Shown here: one piece after another, positions 13,124-24,900 of the stretch
How positions within the stretch are numbered: the stretch's first letter is position 1
Layout of the letters: every line of letters starts with the position of its first letter
Origin: Pelodera strongyloides
Lineage: Eukaryota; Nematoda; Chromadorea; Rhabditida; Rhabditidae
Direction: 5' to 3'
Assembly: GCA_036852015.1 (NCBI GenBank)
Contig: JAANDG010000068.1
Location: 316,779 to 380,778 of the forward strand
DNA: 64,000 nucleotides
Notes under the pieces: model-generated
What the model saw: the letters and a program-made list of their open reading frames with translations, nothing else
Database searches by the model: none
Told to the model about the DNA's origin: nothing
Program-made: the position numbers and the translations under genes

Positions 13124-15537
13124 ATGCATGATAAAGAAACTGATGTGGACTTGCAGAAGTCACGAAAGACCGGCACGGTTGCAGGTCCACGCGCTGTATC
13201 TTCGTTGATCGTAGACGGTAACCTTTTTGAAAAACTTGGTGTAAATTTATTGTCCCCAACAGTTATGTGTATTATACCTTTTTTTTTAGAAATTGCCGAA
13301 TCCTTGTTTTCGAAGATTGTCGATCTCCTCATCTTGGATGAGTGTTTCTCGGTGAGTTTTTAGCCTGAAGTACTCAAGTACTAAAGGAATATGGGGTTTG
13401 CAAGTATGCAACAATTCCTTGCAAGTATGTACACGAGGTACCGTACTTTGGAACTAAGAATGAATATATAACATGAGAAATTATAAAATCGTTCCAAGTC
13501 TCATTTTTCCAAGACAAATTTTTCGGCATGCTTGCAAACCCCATTAAGGAAGTTGCGAGACAAGCGCGAGACAAGTTTTTCTCTAAGAATATGTGTTGTG
13601 GGGAGTGGATTCACGTATTAGAAATCAATGTACACATCACATAATAATACGAATACTTTATTCAGTATGAGTAAACAGGAAATCAGACCTGCAATACTAA
13701 TATTTTCTATTTATAGACTCATAGAGAGTTGGTTCGATTTCGTCGATTACGTCCCGATATTGTCGATCCATCAATCACCGTAGAAGCTTATGTGGTAGGC
13801 TCGAACTTCCATTCTAATTCTTATACATATGGTTTATAGAACATGGGTTAGCGTTAGCATATCTTTGTACATACATATAGAACTATTATTTTCAGCCGCC
13901 CCAACGTGATCGAACAAAACCGCCCTGTGAGTATGGTGCCGTGTGCCCAATTTGTGCACATGTCACATTCGCCAATCGTTTTGCCGCCCACCTCGAAAAA
14001 TGCTTCGGAATTGGCGGAAGGTATATCAACTTACACTTGTGGAATAATTACAATAGCTGCTCCTCCCCATAACTCAGACGTCAATCAAGTATAGTAACGT
14101 GATAATCATTAGGCTTTTTAATACGTGTTTTGACAGTAACTCCTTTACAGAACTCTCCGGCGAGGCTTTCCAAACTACAACGAATCGATCACAAACATTT
14201 CTGGCGATGCCAGCGGCACACACTCGCCGTTCCTTGGGTCTAGCGACGATGACGTACGTTCTTTTGGTAGAGTACCAGTACAGTAGATTCTCGTCCACAT
14301 TAGTAGTTTGTGTATAATTTCGGACCGATTAACATGAGTCCCAATGTACAATCCATCCACACAAACGTTTGATCAGTTCACTATTTGAGATTTGAAGACG
14401 ATAAACCGATAAACTTAAACGAAGAGCAATTTTTTTTGTGCCAGTGTGCCTTTACCACGCGTTAGCTCTCATCCGGGGTTTATGTTATTGAAAGAAAACT
14501 AGAATTTCTATGTCTCACTAATCCGTTCAGTTGGATTTTTCGGTAAACGTACATATGTCGTTAAAGCGATATACCGGTCGATTTTTGAAAAGTGTTTGGA
14601 CAACTGCATTCCCATAGGTCGTTTGCAAATTAATACAGTCAGACTAATAATCGCGCAGTAATTTGCATACACCGCAGCGGAATACATCGGTGGCCGGCAT
14701 ACTTTTCGAAACTGGCTATCCTATACGGCTATGAAGCTAAATACCGTATACCGGTGTTTTTGAAACGCATTGAGTTGCTCAGCATTATTATGCAGATTAT
14801 GCAAATGAACATAAATTAGAATAAAAAATCGAACTAAATTCGAGCAAATAAGCATAAATACGTAAGAATTCAGTTATCCACTATACGTTTCAAAAACCGG
14901 CCGGAATTTCGCTTTAAGCAACTGCGAGCATAACGAGTTTGCGAATTAGAGTCAGTAATATTTTCAGAATAGCAAAAAGAATCGGTCATCTGACGAGGAA
15001 GAGTGGGGTCCAGGGCGAAAGAAGAGAAAGAAAAAGGGCGCCACCAAACCGCGTACTACCAACGCGAATGCACGCACGACCACAGCCACACAAAATGGTG
15101 CGTTTCTCTCGAGCCTACATGTGTTCTGATCTTCTTGGGTTATTTACAAATAGGTTTTATTTATTAAATAAAATTATTTAGATATGTGATGAAGATTTAC
15201 GATGTGGAGAGATTTATCTGAAATAGCGCTAATTTTCGTATCCAAAAAATAATTTCCCTTTGTAGCTCCATCGCGGGCAACTGGTAGGGCTCAAAATGGT
15301 TCCGCAGCCAGGGTTGCCACCCCACAGCAGATCACGAGCGCTACCGGGCGAGCGAGTGAATCAGCTCCAACAACACCAAGAGGAGGCGGTACAAGTACCT
15401 CTGGGCCAAGCACGCCCCGTGGAGGCCTCACCCCGACTGGTACACCTAGATCCGGTACCCCCAGAGGTGCTTCGACGTCCGCCGCTGCATCCCCTGTTAC
15501 ATCACGCGGCGGACGCGGTAGGAAAAGGACACGATAA
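13124..15537 (+). CDS. SGF11/ATXN7L3-like SAGA deubiquitinase-module subunit
   Basis: Nuclear adaptor that in other eukaryotes anchors and activates the Ubp8/USP22 H2B deubiquitinase of SAGA. Seven exons join in phase: 13124-13217, 13290-13351, 13717-13794, 13896-14020, 14151-14253, 14968-15097 and 15266-15537, giving 287 residues. The N-terminal helix is IAESLFSKIVDLLILDECF followed by THRE, the Sgf11 helix pattern. The zinc finger in exon 4 is CPICAHVTFANRFAAHLEKC with GIGG after it, matching the Sgf11 C2HC finger. Exon 6 is acidic then strongly basic (DEEEWGPGRKKRKKKG), as in ATXN7L3. The C-terminal third is a Thr/Ser/Pro/Gly/Arg-rich tail with repeated TPRGG or TPRSG; I see no SCA7 domain. 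ATG 13124 was chosen over in-frame 13106 because an acceptor lies between them. A tandem TTAA element fills intron 5. Confidence 0.9.
13391..13544. mobile_element. ATGGGGTTT inverted-repeat element, copy 2
   Basis: Ends ATGGGGTTTGCAAGTATGC and GCATGCTTGCAAACCCCAT are inverted repeats of each other. In intron 2 of the SGF11-like gene. Confidence 0.75.
14561..14917. mobile_element. TTAAAGCG / CCGG element, family 2, composite
   Basis: Bounded by TTAAAGCGATATACCGGTCG and CCGGCCGGAATTTCGCTTTAA. An internal ATACCGGTGTTTTTGAAACGCA around 14744 looks like another element end, so this is probably two related elements side by side or nested. In intron 5 of the SGF11-like gene. Confidence 0.75.
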
Positions 15538-16220
15538 TAATAATAACAAACTAGCTTTATTATTAAAGATCAAGATCTCAGGATTATTATAATGCACACA
15601 AAAAACGTTGTCAGTGATATGTAGTTATTCCACCCAAACCAAGTTGCCACCCAGCCTGGAGACCTGTTGTACATATAATAACAAGAGTTATAATTTATGA
15701 TGCGTCTGATGATTTCATATTTATAAAAATACGTTGAGATATGCTATTCTTATTTTATAAAGTTGGGATCTTTGTTTATGAACATAATTATGGACGATTC
15801 ATCTTATTATTGCTCCGAGCACTTGCCACACATACGAATACCGTACTTTTGAGAAGAATTACTTTTGAGAAAGCTCAAACAGTCACTTTTTAGTGTGTAA
15901 CTCAACTTCACGACTACCTGACAACCTGAATCTGAATCACTACTGGTTCCTCATTTTTGCATGCTTTATATACGGTTGCATATTAATTGTGGAAGTGTAA
16001 TAAACCATTTTCACCCTCATCAGTGTTACCCGTTGTAAAACATGTTATGTTGAGCGTAAAGCAGCCTAGAATACGCCCCAATCACAACTTGTAAAATGAC
16101 TTGTGAAAAATAAAGTAATGAGCAATAATGGAAAATTCACTTTTTATTAAATACCTACAACAACCACTAGCTGACTCTAGCTATCTGTACAATGATCAAC
16201 AAACAATAAACCAACACATA
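15538..16220. other. Convergent 3' flanks of SGF11-like gene and mL50
   Basis: About 680 bp of AT-rich sequence between two genes that end toward each other. It presumably holds both 3' untranslated regions. No other feature seen. Confidence 0.5.
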
Positions 16221-17835
16221 TTATGAGCGAGCGAACGTTTTCGTTTTCAAGTTCAACTTTCTGTCCGGGTACCTGAAATTGTGGGATTGCTGATTGCAAG
16301 TATCTAGCGATTTGCGCCTGAACATTACTAGCGACAAAATTGAAAATTACTACTATTAATGGTTTTAAGTTTTTTACAGTACTAATTAAACTAGTACCAT
16401 TAAATGCATAACAGTCCCGTATGGCTCGCGCTTTCCTACAATTCTATGATCTGACCACTTGGCTGAACGCAGGTGTATTTTTGAAAACTGTAGAGTGTGG
16501 TTCTCCCTGCTTGCCACATCCCCATCATATTGTTTCCATTATATTCATGAACAAAGAGTTTAATATATGGAAATCCAACTAACCGGTCCATTCGTTTGGC
16601 CACCTCAGGATCCCAGGGCATATCCTTGTCCGGTCGAGTGTGATCGAAAACTTGTTCCTCGTAGTCAAACCACTCACTTTTTGGTCGGAATTGTCTGCAA
16701 GTTAGTGACTATAGAAAATACACAAGGAACCGATAAGTTCATAATCTATGGTAAAACATATACGAGAAGGTTAGATTGGGTAGGAATTCAGTGCGTAAGT
16801 GTAGATACGTTAGTCAGCCAACATAAGTTCCTAAGGAGATATAACAACAACGATCTGTTTCAGTCTCAATATTTGGAATAAACTCATAAGATTCAATGGC
16901 AGTGGCATCATTTTTAGGGATAAAGTATGTCAGTGTTTATATGAACTTGGAAAAGCTAACTCACCGGAGCAGTCGTTGATTCCTAAGCCCCAAAACCTGT
17001 CCGCCCGTGCCAGGGAAAGCCGTAACACCTGAAATGATACTGAGAATTGATATTCATTCAAAGGAATGGACTCATACGGAAGCTATGTCTCTTGTTCTCA
17101 CATACCCCGAAGGTATTACCTTTACCTACACAATTGTTTCGATTACTTTTAACAACAAAAACACAACAATACAAGCAGGTTTACAAAATTACAAATAGGT
17201 TTATACAGCATAAGTAACGGGATACCAAAGACTGAGCACCTACCTCCGTGCCAAGCATCCGTATCCTCTGGATGAAACCTGGACGGTTGTTCCAACACAG
17301 AAACGTTCTTCGGTTTTGATTCGCTTCTGTAAATGATATCTTAAAGCGAATGTCAAGCCTGATTCACAGATATTCTATAACACGCTGTCACAAATACCGT
17401 AGTTTAGAAAATTTCTTTCGCGCTCTCCTCTTTTTCTTTGTTGACTTAAAAAAATTCTCTCGCGCCCTCCTCTTTTTCTTTGCTGTCTAACAGCAAACGG
17501 TCCTGCGGACAGAGAATAGTTCTGATTTTGTCCAAATGACCAGAATCCCATATTGAAGGAGTTTTTTGGAGGGGTTTGAAATAGTTTTTCTTCTTATATG
17601 AAAGTTTTTGTTTATTTTTATTTTCACTTTCCTTACCTTCAAAACATAAGCTTTTTTTGAGCTCAACATGAAAAACCGGCTTGACATTCCCTTTAATCTG
17701 TCAGAGAAGAACGGAAAAAATTACGAAGTGGTTCTTTTGAATACACTATGAAACATTTGCTTCTCCGCGAGAACTATCAAATATTCTGTGCTATCTTTCT
17801 TACTCCGACGGTACGGAAATGTGCTTCATTTTCGA

Positions 17836-17918
<83 letters not shown>

Positions 17919-19662
17919 CACTGCTCTATAAATATAGTATATAGTATAAAAAAACATGCATCCGTAAAATTGAAGAAACAAATTACTATTCACATACCTC
18001 GCCATCTGTGTGTATGAGTCTAGATTCGTAACCGGCTCCGAATAGAATGCGATGAGATCCGAGACCTAAAATTAAACTACAATAACGCTACAAAATTTGT
18101 TAAATATGTGCACATTTAGTTTTACAATACGAGATAATACAGTGAAAGGAGGCAAGTACACAAAAGAAAAGGACCAAAGATCACAGAGAAACAAAAACTA
18201 GCCAAATAAACTGAAACTGACCCCGTTAATCTCGTGTAGCCGAGAATTCGGAGGAGAGTGTCGCAGCTTCTCAGACAATTGTAATATAACCTGGAAGCAG
18301 ATACTTGTGAAAAAAATAAGCTAAATGTAAAAGTAAAACCCAGCATATATGATATGACATGAATTTAACAGCACATGTAATTTCATGTTCTGATAGCGCT
18401 AGCCTTTGAAGAAAAATGTAGATATGGTGTAGCAATTTAATTTTATAGTTACACCAATTTATTCACAGCCACAACAAAAACAACTGAAATAGTTCCTAGG
18501 CTAATGCTACGCATTAAAATTCCTACTTATAGAAGCTCAACGATGGACCATTTCCCAAAGGAATGTAATAACCGTGTACTGCGAAATCAATTCATTTAAT
18601 TTGACCGAGTTAGCATGTCTGCCTGTCTTAGTACTCAGCACTACATAGTATGCGCATCCGGTATTCATACAGTTGATTCCCACACAAAAGCAATACAATT
18701 CTTTCACCTTGGCTTTTAATTCGTTGTTTCCGGGAGAAAAGGCAACATCACGGCCACCAGCCACATTCTCACACGTTTCTTGAATAACATCGACCACATT
18801 CTTAGGCGGATTATAAGCAAAACGATATTTCATTGTTCTGAAAATAGGAGGGTTAGAGGGTATAAAACAAATAGTTATAGACTCAAAAAGTTTCCCTTTC
18901 GAATTTTGGAGGATCACACTGTACATTTAAAAGATCACAGTAAACATCTCAAATATAGTATTCCCCTTACCATGTCACCTCTTCCTTGTTTTTTTTTAAA
19001 TGAATACTTATTCGGTGTAAACCGATAAAAGAAGGTCAGTCTTCCGGAGAAGAAAATAAATGAAATAGTTTAGAATAAACAACTCATACCCTCGTGCCCG
19101 AATAGCGTCCATATCAAATCGGGAGTCAGATAATTCATCCGAATACCCTGTAGCTTTTACTTCACGCTTCTCTCGTGTTTCATCCGTTCTGAGTGAAGGG
19201 AGCATACCACGAAGTTTCTCCTAAAGTCCAAAATGATGGTGATGACTAGTGGACCACAAGAAAAAGGCACAAAGGATTACATGACACAAAAAAAAGATGA
19301 TGAAAAAAAAAAAAGATGCAAAAGACGAGTATCTGGTTTATAGGATCTAGCGGCTTCAGCCATCCTGAACGGCCGAAAATGGATTTTTTTATTTCTTTCG
19401 GTCATCTGAAACGCGCCCTTAGTGCTGGTGCTCCCTCCAATGATCGGGATCGGGAGACGTTGAATGATCTTGGGGTCGAATCTGCCGAGATAGAAATATA
19501 ATATCTATCCGTAATAAGAATTAATCAGTAAATATGTCACACCTGTTGCTCCTTGGTCAGCTGGTTTGCTTCATCGGTTGCCTTAGCAGTTTGCTTTGAG
19601 CCAAACATGGATAAAATGCCCCGACCGCCGCCGCGGACGAATACAACGGCGGAACCACGCAT
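16221..19662 (-). CDS. mrpl-50: Mitochondrial large-subunit ribosomal protein mL50
   Basis: Structural protein of the mitochondrial 39S subunit. Nine exons join in phase to 275 residues: 19662-19543, 19220-19090, 18837-18708, 18290-18222, 18065-17998, 17326-17244, 17028-16965, 16694-16584 and 16272-16221. The N-terminus MRGSAVVFVRGGGRGIL is basic and hydrophobic without acidic residues, as expected of a matrix-targeting peptide. Identification rests on the mL50 core VILQLSEKLRHSPPNSRLHE followed by INGVSDLIAFYSEPV, and on SRFHPEDTDAWHGGVTAFPG, close to the C-terminal HRFHP..T..GG.TAFP pattern of animal mL50. The C-terminus is longer than I recall for insects and ends KTFARS. The start follows TTTCAG by 3 nt (trans-splice site). 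Introns hold a long TA microsatellite and a TTAA element whose end is 14 nt from the exon-6 acceptor. Confidence 0.85.
17341..17696. mobile_element. TTAAAGCGAATGTCAAGCC element, family 3
   Basis: About 356 bp with inverted ends TTAAAGCGAATGTCAAGCC and GGCTTGACATTCCCTTTAA, the first sharing TTAAAGCGAA with families 1 and 2. The interior has a direct repeat TTCTCTCGCGC(T/C)CTCC around 17412-17472. In mL50 intron 5, 14 nt from the 3' splice site. Confidence 0.75.
17838..17915. repeat. (TA)n microsatellite
   Basis: Roughly 38 TA units without interruption, in mL50 intron 5. Confidence 0.97.
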
Positions 19663-20631
19663 TAACTGAAATAAGAACATTGACAATTGACATACCTCAC
19701 AAATATTGAATAAAGTTCCACAAGGAAGGGGTAAACAACAAGCCGATTAAAACGCAAACAGGCACATAGCGGATTTATGGGGTCATCTGCGCGGCGCGAA
19801 AATAGAGCGAACAACCGCCACTCTGCTTTTGCAAATGCAGGATTCACGGGTGGCACGAAGGTTGGGAAAGGCGCACGCCTAATGGTTTAGTGGCTAATGT
19901 TCCAATGGCTAATATAAAAAGCGGTACGAATGCAGAAATTCAACAAGGAAGAAGTGCGCGCGCCGGGCCGCGACAAAAAAAACAAAGCAAAGCGCATGCA
20001 CTTTGCTTTTGCAAGTACAGGATTATGCACGGACGGCGCGAAGGATCGGAAAGGCGAACGCGGACTCGAGCAACTGAAGGTTCGTTTAGTACTAAGCTAC
20101 TAAACACTCCTAACCACGAAAGAATGGTCTCAATCCTTGCTTGGCGAGATGCCGAATGGTGTCACATGCCACATTCCCCACTTTTTGGTAGTTAACCTTT
20201 TTTCTTTAATGTCCTTTATTTTTATTGTAATTTTGACTATATGTGGTACCCTTTAATGTTACTTATTTTTTGTTATTCTATAAGGCGATAGGAAATTACT
20301 ATCCATAGGTAGAATGACACTTCAGCTAAATGGAGTTGAGCTCTGCTGATAAAGCTTGCAAGCTGGTTGACGAGGAGTTTAAAGAGGGATAAAATCTTCG
20401 ACATTATCAGAAAAAGATTTACAATTGATTTTGATTTTATTCCATTCTTAATGTTCCTCTCCGACCAACTGCGTGTCTTGGGGTTCTAGTGTACACCTCG
20501 TAGTTTATAGTCCAATATCTTAAAGGGATCGGCTCACCTCAAATCGTGTCTGTTGTCGTTAGATTGTTGTTGTCGTTAGATTGTCGTTTGCCTAAGACAT
20601 CATTATCATTGAATAAATTAATTCTGCTCAC

Positions 20632-20764
20632 CATCCAATCGTCCAAATAGCCTGCATCGAGATCTTTGTATGCCAAACAAAGAGTTCGGAGTCCATCGGA
20701 AGCGAAATCCGCCAGATGTTGCTTCGTCGCGTCAACCATTAATTGAGATGTTTCATTCCCAATT
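20632..20764 (-). pseudogene. Orphan exon of a P4-type ATPase (flippase) gene
   Basis: A 133-nt exon with intact splice sites on both sides (ATTTAG before, GTGAGC after). It encodes 44 residues, including QLMVDATKQHLADFASDGLR and TLCLAYKDLDAGYLDDW. This matches the segment of lipid-flipping P4-ATPases (TAT family) in the nucleotide-binding domain, where HL..FA..GLRTL is diagnostic. No other ATPase exon is recognisable within 1 kb on either side: mL50 lies downstream, repeat sequence upstream. It sits in sequence specific to repeat copy A, so I read it as a captured or duplicated exon, probably not a functional gene. Confidence 0.75.
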
Positions 20765-21312
20765 CTAAATGATTATTTTAAGTTTCCTAATTATAAAAAT
20801 GTCATATAACATCACTCACATCAAAAAAGCTTTGTCTAATAGAATCAATACATCCTCACAACACACTAAAATAAAATAAAAGGGTTGGAGCAAGGTCTGT
20901 TGGGCCGCACGTGTCACACTTTGAGGGTCTTTTTTAATTGTCGTGATGCCATTTTTTTTTATTTGCACGTGAATTCGAAGCGTCAGAAATCCTTTGCGTA
21001 ATTGGCTACATGTTACATGACAGGCGGAGGAAGGTAACTCAATTGGCAAGGCTCGTAGTCAAGGTAATGATCGCATACTACAACGATTTTTTTCCACACA
21101 CGGTACGGCTGAAGGTAAATAAGTGTATATTCCCTGAAGAACAATATTGCTCCTGTGTTTATACTTATTTTTCTCTATTTGCGTAGCCGAGTGCATTTTA
21201 TTGATAAATGATTTATTCACCAAAATACAAAATTTATTCACAAAAAAATGCCGTCATAGCTTACTCAACAATGTAACCCGGTTATTTTGTAATAAACGCG
21301 CAGCTCTTAGGC

Positions 21313-21362
21313 TCCGCCCGCCGCTGTCCCGGCGGCGGGCGCGAGCGCTGTCCAGCCCGCCA
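21313..21362. other. GC-rich hairpins in repeat R copy A
   Basis: CGCCCGCCGC pairs perfectly with GCGGCGGGCG across a 6-nt loop, and GGCGGGC also pairs with GCCCGCC further on. The homologous place in copy B (about 53103-53153) keeps both pairings with different bases. Very GC-rich within AT-rich surroundings. Confidence 0.75.
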
Positions 21363-21498
21363 ACTAGAACGCGCCCGTAATTCGCATGCAAAAGTGCATA
21401 CATACAGTAAATTAATTATACGGTGTAAATACGGTTTTTTTAGAATGGAGCCTAAATGCCGCGCGTTGACTACAACTATCGTTCCGCTTGTCTTTCGT

Positions 21499-21777
21499 AT
21501 GGGGTTTCTTTGATTTCGGATTTTCTATAATGTGGATGTGTCAAAATTACGCAAAATTACGGTAGATTGGCACACTATTTTGCAATTGATACTTGGAAGG
21601 AAAACGCACGGTTCTTGGCATACTTGGAAACCCCATGACCCGAAAATTGACCGTATTTTGGAATTGCAAGGGAATATTTTTTTATTTTTCACATTACATA
21701 TGCAGGTTTCGTTCGGTAGTATTGACAGAAAACTGACGACCAGGTAACGAGGAAAGGTGGAAACTTGGAAACGCCAT
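21499..21777. mobile_element. ATGGGGTTT inverted-repeat element, copy 3 (composite)
   Basis: Starts ATGGGGTTTC and ends CTTGGAAACGCCAT. An internal CATACTTGGAAACCCCAT (about 21628-21645) is another element end, so two units seem joined. It shares TATGCAGGTTTCGTTCGG and TAGTATTGACA with 9427-9570. Confidence 0.65.
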
Positions 21778-21931
21778 TACTTTAGAACGATTTTACAGAA
21801 CGATTAAAATTTTTCGATTTTTTCACAAACGAATTGCCAATGTAAGAAAAAAAATAAACAGAGCAAATATATTGAATGACATAATCAATCACGAGGAATT
21901 CACATAAAATATTTCCGTATTATGAATTTAT

Positions 21932-24900
21932 TTATTTTTCGTAGACCATATATGATTCTCCGTGGTTGATATTGGTCCACTGGTTGTGAGCACGAAGAAA
22001 AGTATGTTTATTGGAGAGAAATTGCTCACAAGAACGCAAACTTCTGCAACGAGTCGGTGCAAAGAATTCACGCTTACGAAGATCCGGAGCTGATAGTGTG
22101 AAACTGCGGCAACTGAATAAAATTTGATGTGCTCTAAGAAACATGTATAGTATATCCAACAATTGACGCAAATAATATTTTGGACAAATCAAAGGTTACC
22201 GTTCAAGATCTAAGAGGTTCTGCTGCAACTCTTCGTAAGTAGACAGCATGAGAGTATCTTAAATTCAGAATTGTGTTTGCGTAGGAACTTTCTAGTTTTT
22301 TTTCAATTCGTATTTATTGTAGAAGTCATAGCTATCTAAATTTCTAACTAACTCACCAGAAAACTTTGTATTCTCAAGCCGTTCCTGTAAATTCTGTTTC
22401 ATCTGAATGCTGAACGTTGTCAGAGACTTTCTCGTTCTGTTCGAATTCACTTCGGCGTAAGATGTTGTTTGATATCTCCTGATAACAGGAAAAGTATACA
22501 TTCAATTCGCGTGAATACTACGTATTTGGCACTGGTCTATACCGAACACATGGGTTCGCGCATCACAAAAAACCTATTTACTCTCGTCCATAATATTGGA
22601 TAGTAGATTTTTGTACTTGGGGCCTTCTGAATACCTTAGATGGAACACTTTGAGAATATCTTCCGATACAGCTTGAATTGCGTATTCTTCTCCTGTGTTT
22701 TGGTTTTTTTCTGTATATATTGGAAAGTGGACTGTGGATAGAAGCACCTATAACAAGTGGTTGTAGGTTATAGCACTTTTACTTACAGGGTAACATTCAG
22801 GGTGCCATTATTTACAATAAGAACAAAATATATACCTTTTTCGGAATCAAAATTAATTTTCTTTCAATTTTTCCGGCTAGCAAGCTTGTAACGTGTTTAT
22901 CTTCAATTTCCGTTATAGTTTGTAGGTACTTGAAGTTGATTTCCTGTGCGTTTTTGGGAAATGTTGTCTCCTGGAGGAAAATAAATATTTGGAACATAGA
23001 TAGTTGAGCAAACACCTAATTAATCCTTTTTCTTTCCAACTAAATAGTAGATGAATGATCCGGTGAAACCGCGTACATGACAAGAATGAGAAAGCTTTCG
23101 TAAATCGGAAATATTCGGAGTTTATGAAGAGGTTTACCTCATGTCGGGAATACTTCCATTTCATGAGGAAAAAGGCCGTGTTTCCATCATTCAAACTATT
23201 CAAAGTTTGGAGAAAATTGCCTTGAGAATTGTAAGGAAAATCGTCGAGATCAAACATTGCCAAGTAGGAAACTTCATTTCTAAATCACTGAACTGTGGGT
23301 TATTCTAAAAAAATTTCAAAAAGAGCCGCGTCAAAAGGCTACCACTTTCGTACTTACGTAATATACTTTGTGCAACACGGCAACAAGGAAAATAAAATTT
23401 GTTATAAATATAATAGATACAAATATGATCTATATATAAACTAGACATATTGCACCACAGGGCAATACCTGAGCTTTGAAGCTCTCCTGTAGCTCCGAAA
23501 GCGAATTGAGCCTAGTTCTGCATGATGATGTCGTCATTGTTGGATGGTTAGTCCAGGGAAATCCATTAGTCTTACGTCCTACCTCGCTCTCATGAACCTG
23601 TCAACGAACCTGGCCCTCAAAATCGCATCGTTGATTGCTCCAAAAATTTCTCCTCTATAAGCGCCCATGTTGATATCAGTGAAGTAGTTGCCAGTCCTTT
23701 CTAGAGGAACGGGAACGTCTGTCCAGTGAATGATCTCTATTTGACCTTGTCCGAGCGAGTTACGGTAGAATTCCAGAACACGCTCAATCTAGGAATTTAT
23801 GCATAGACATGCGAGAACCAGGGTGAAGAGTTGGTGAAAACAACAACAATATATGACACCGTCCTCTCACCTCACTTGTGTAGGAATGAACATAGATGTA
23901 GAATTTCACATTGCTATCAATGGCCAACCAACATTCGAAATATTGCACAAGGAGAGGCCAATCAGAGGAGAAATAGATTGGTTGCAGGAATACTCCCAGT
24001 TGATGTGGCGGAGAAGAGAAGTTACGAAACCTGGGGGATTTCTTTACAATTTGTTTTCCCTCAGATCACGTATTCCATACTAGAGGAACAATATTTCAAG
24101 ATTCATTATTAATAGTAAATATAAATACGTACGCCAACGTCGCCGCGCGACTTTCAACTTTTGACTTTTGACGATCGGGAGCCCTGCTCTGCTATCCTTG
24201 CTAACAACTTTGGTGCCTCTAACATTTCCAAAATCAGTTCAAAAGTATACCGTATGTCTTTCCTATGGACAAGGTTGTTTCCCGCCGTTCGTAACTCAAT
24301 ATTTGTAATATTTTCCATTCTCTCTCTATAATTTAGGCGAACAATGGCCAAAACGCTCACAGTGCTGCAGCCCTAAATCATGGGGCGTTGAAAGTTGAGA
24401 GTTACTTGAAAAATAACACGATGAAAATATCACCAAACACAGGAGTGGCCGCACGCGTAAAGTTCACATTGCGTACCCTTCCCGCATTGCACTATATCTT
24501 TTGTTCGAGCGCCTGTGGCGCGTCTGACAATTTTTATGCCATTGCCAAAGATATACGTGATACACGAGTGATGGCACGGGGGCCCACTTTGGCACATCGA
24601 CAAAACTTTCTCAGTAACTTTATTCGAAGCGAATACTTACATCTGTATGATGCAATTAAAGCGACCGGCCTGTTTTTGAAACACATCGAGTACGCCAGCA
24701 TTCTTATGCAGCTTATGCAAATGACTATAAATTAGAATAAAAAATCGATCTAAATTCGAGCAAATTAGCATAAATACGTGAGAATTCAGTTGTTCGCTGT
24801 GCGTTTCAAAAAACGGAGGGCATTTCACTTTAAATATGAATTGTAACCATACCAAAGGTGTTGTTCTCCGATCCCTTTGAATGAATTCCAAACTTTTCCA

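Larger units (their letters stand above)
19820..21450. repeat. Dispersed long repeat R, copy A
   Basis: Three blocks match the region 51087-53235 in the same order and orientation: about 19986-20260, 20281-20455 and 20925-21450. Block 1 begins GCACTTTGCTTTTGCA and contains GCACGGACGGCGCGAAGGA; a diverged partial copy of that start lies just before it, from 19828. Block 2 contains ACACTTCAGCT and ends TTTTATTCCATTCTTAAT. Block 3 contains GGTAAATAAGTGTATATT and ends with GC-rich hairpins. No long open frame. Between blocks 2 and 3 this copy has about 470 bp that copy B lacks, including a P4-ATPase exon. Confidence 0.75.

Noticed and set aside
17748..18017. 89-codon frame with alternating Ile-Tyr
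   Set aside because: It is the translated TA microsatellite inside an mL50 intron.
19662..19856. 64-codon minus-strand frame at the mL50 start
   Set aside because: It overlaps only the start codon position in another frame; the mL50 start at 19662 follows a trans-splice acceptor.
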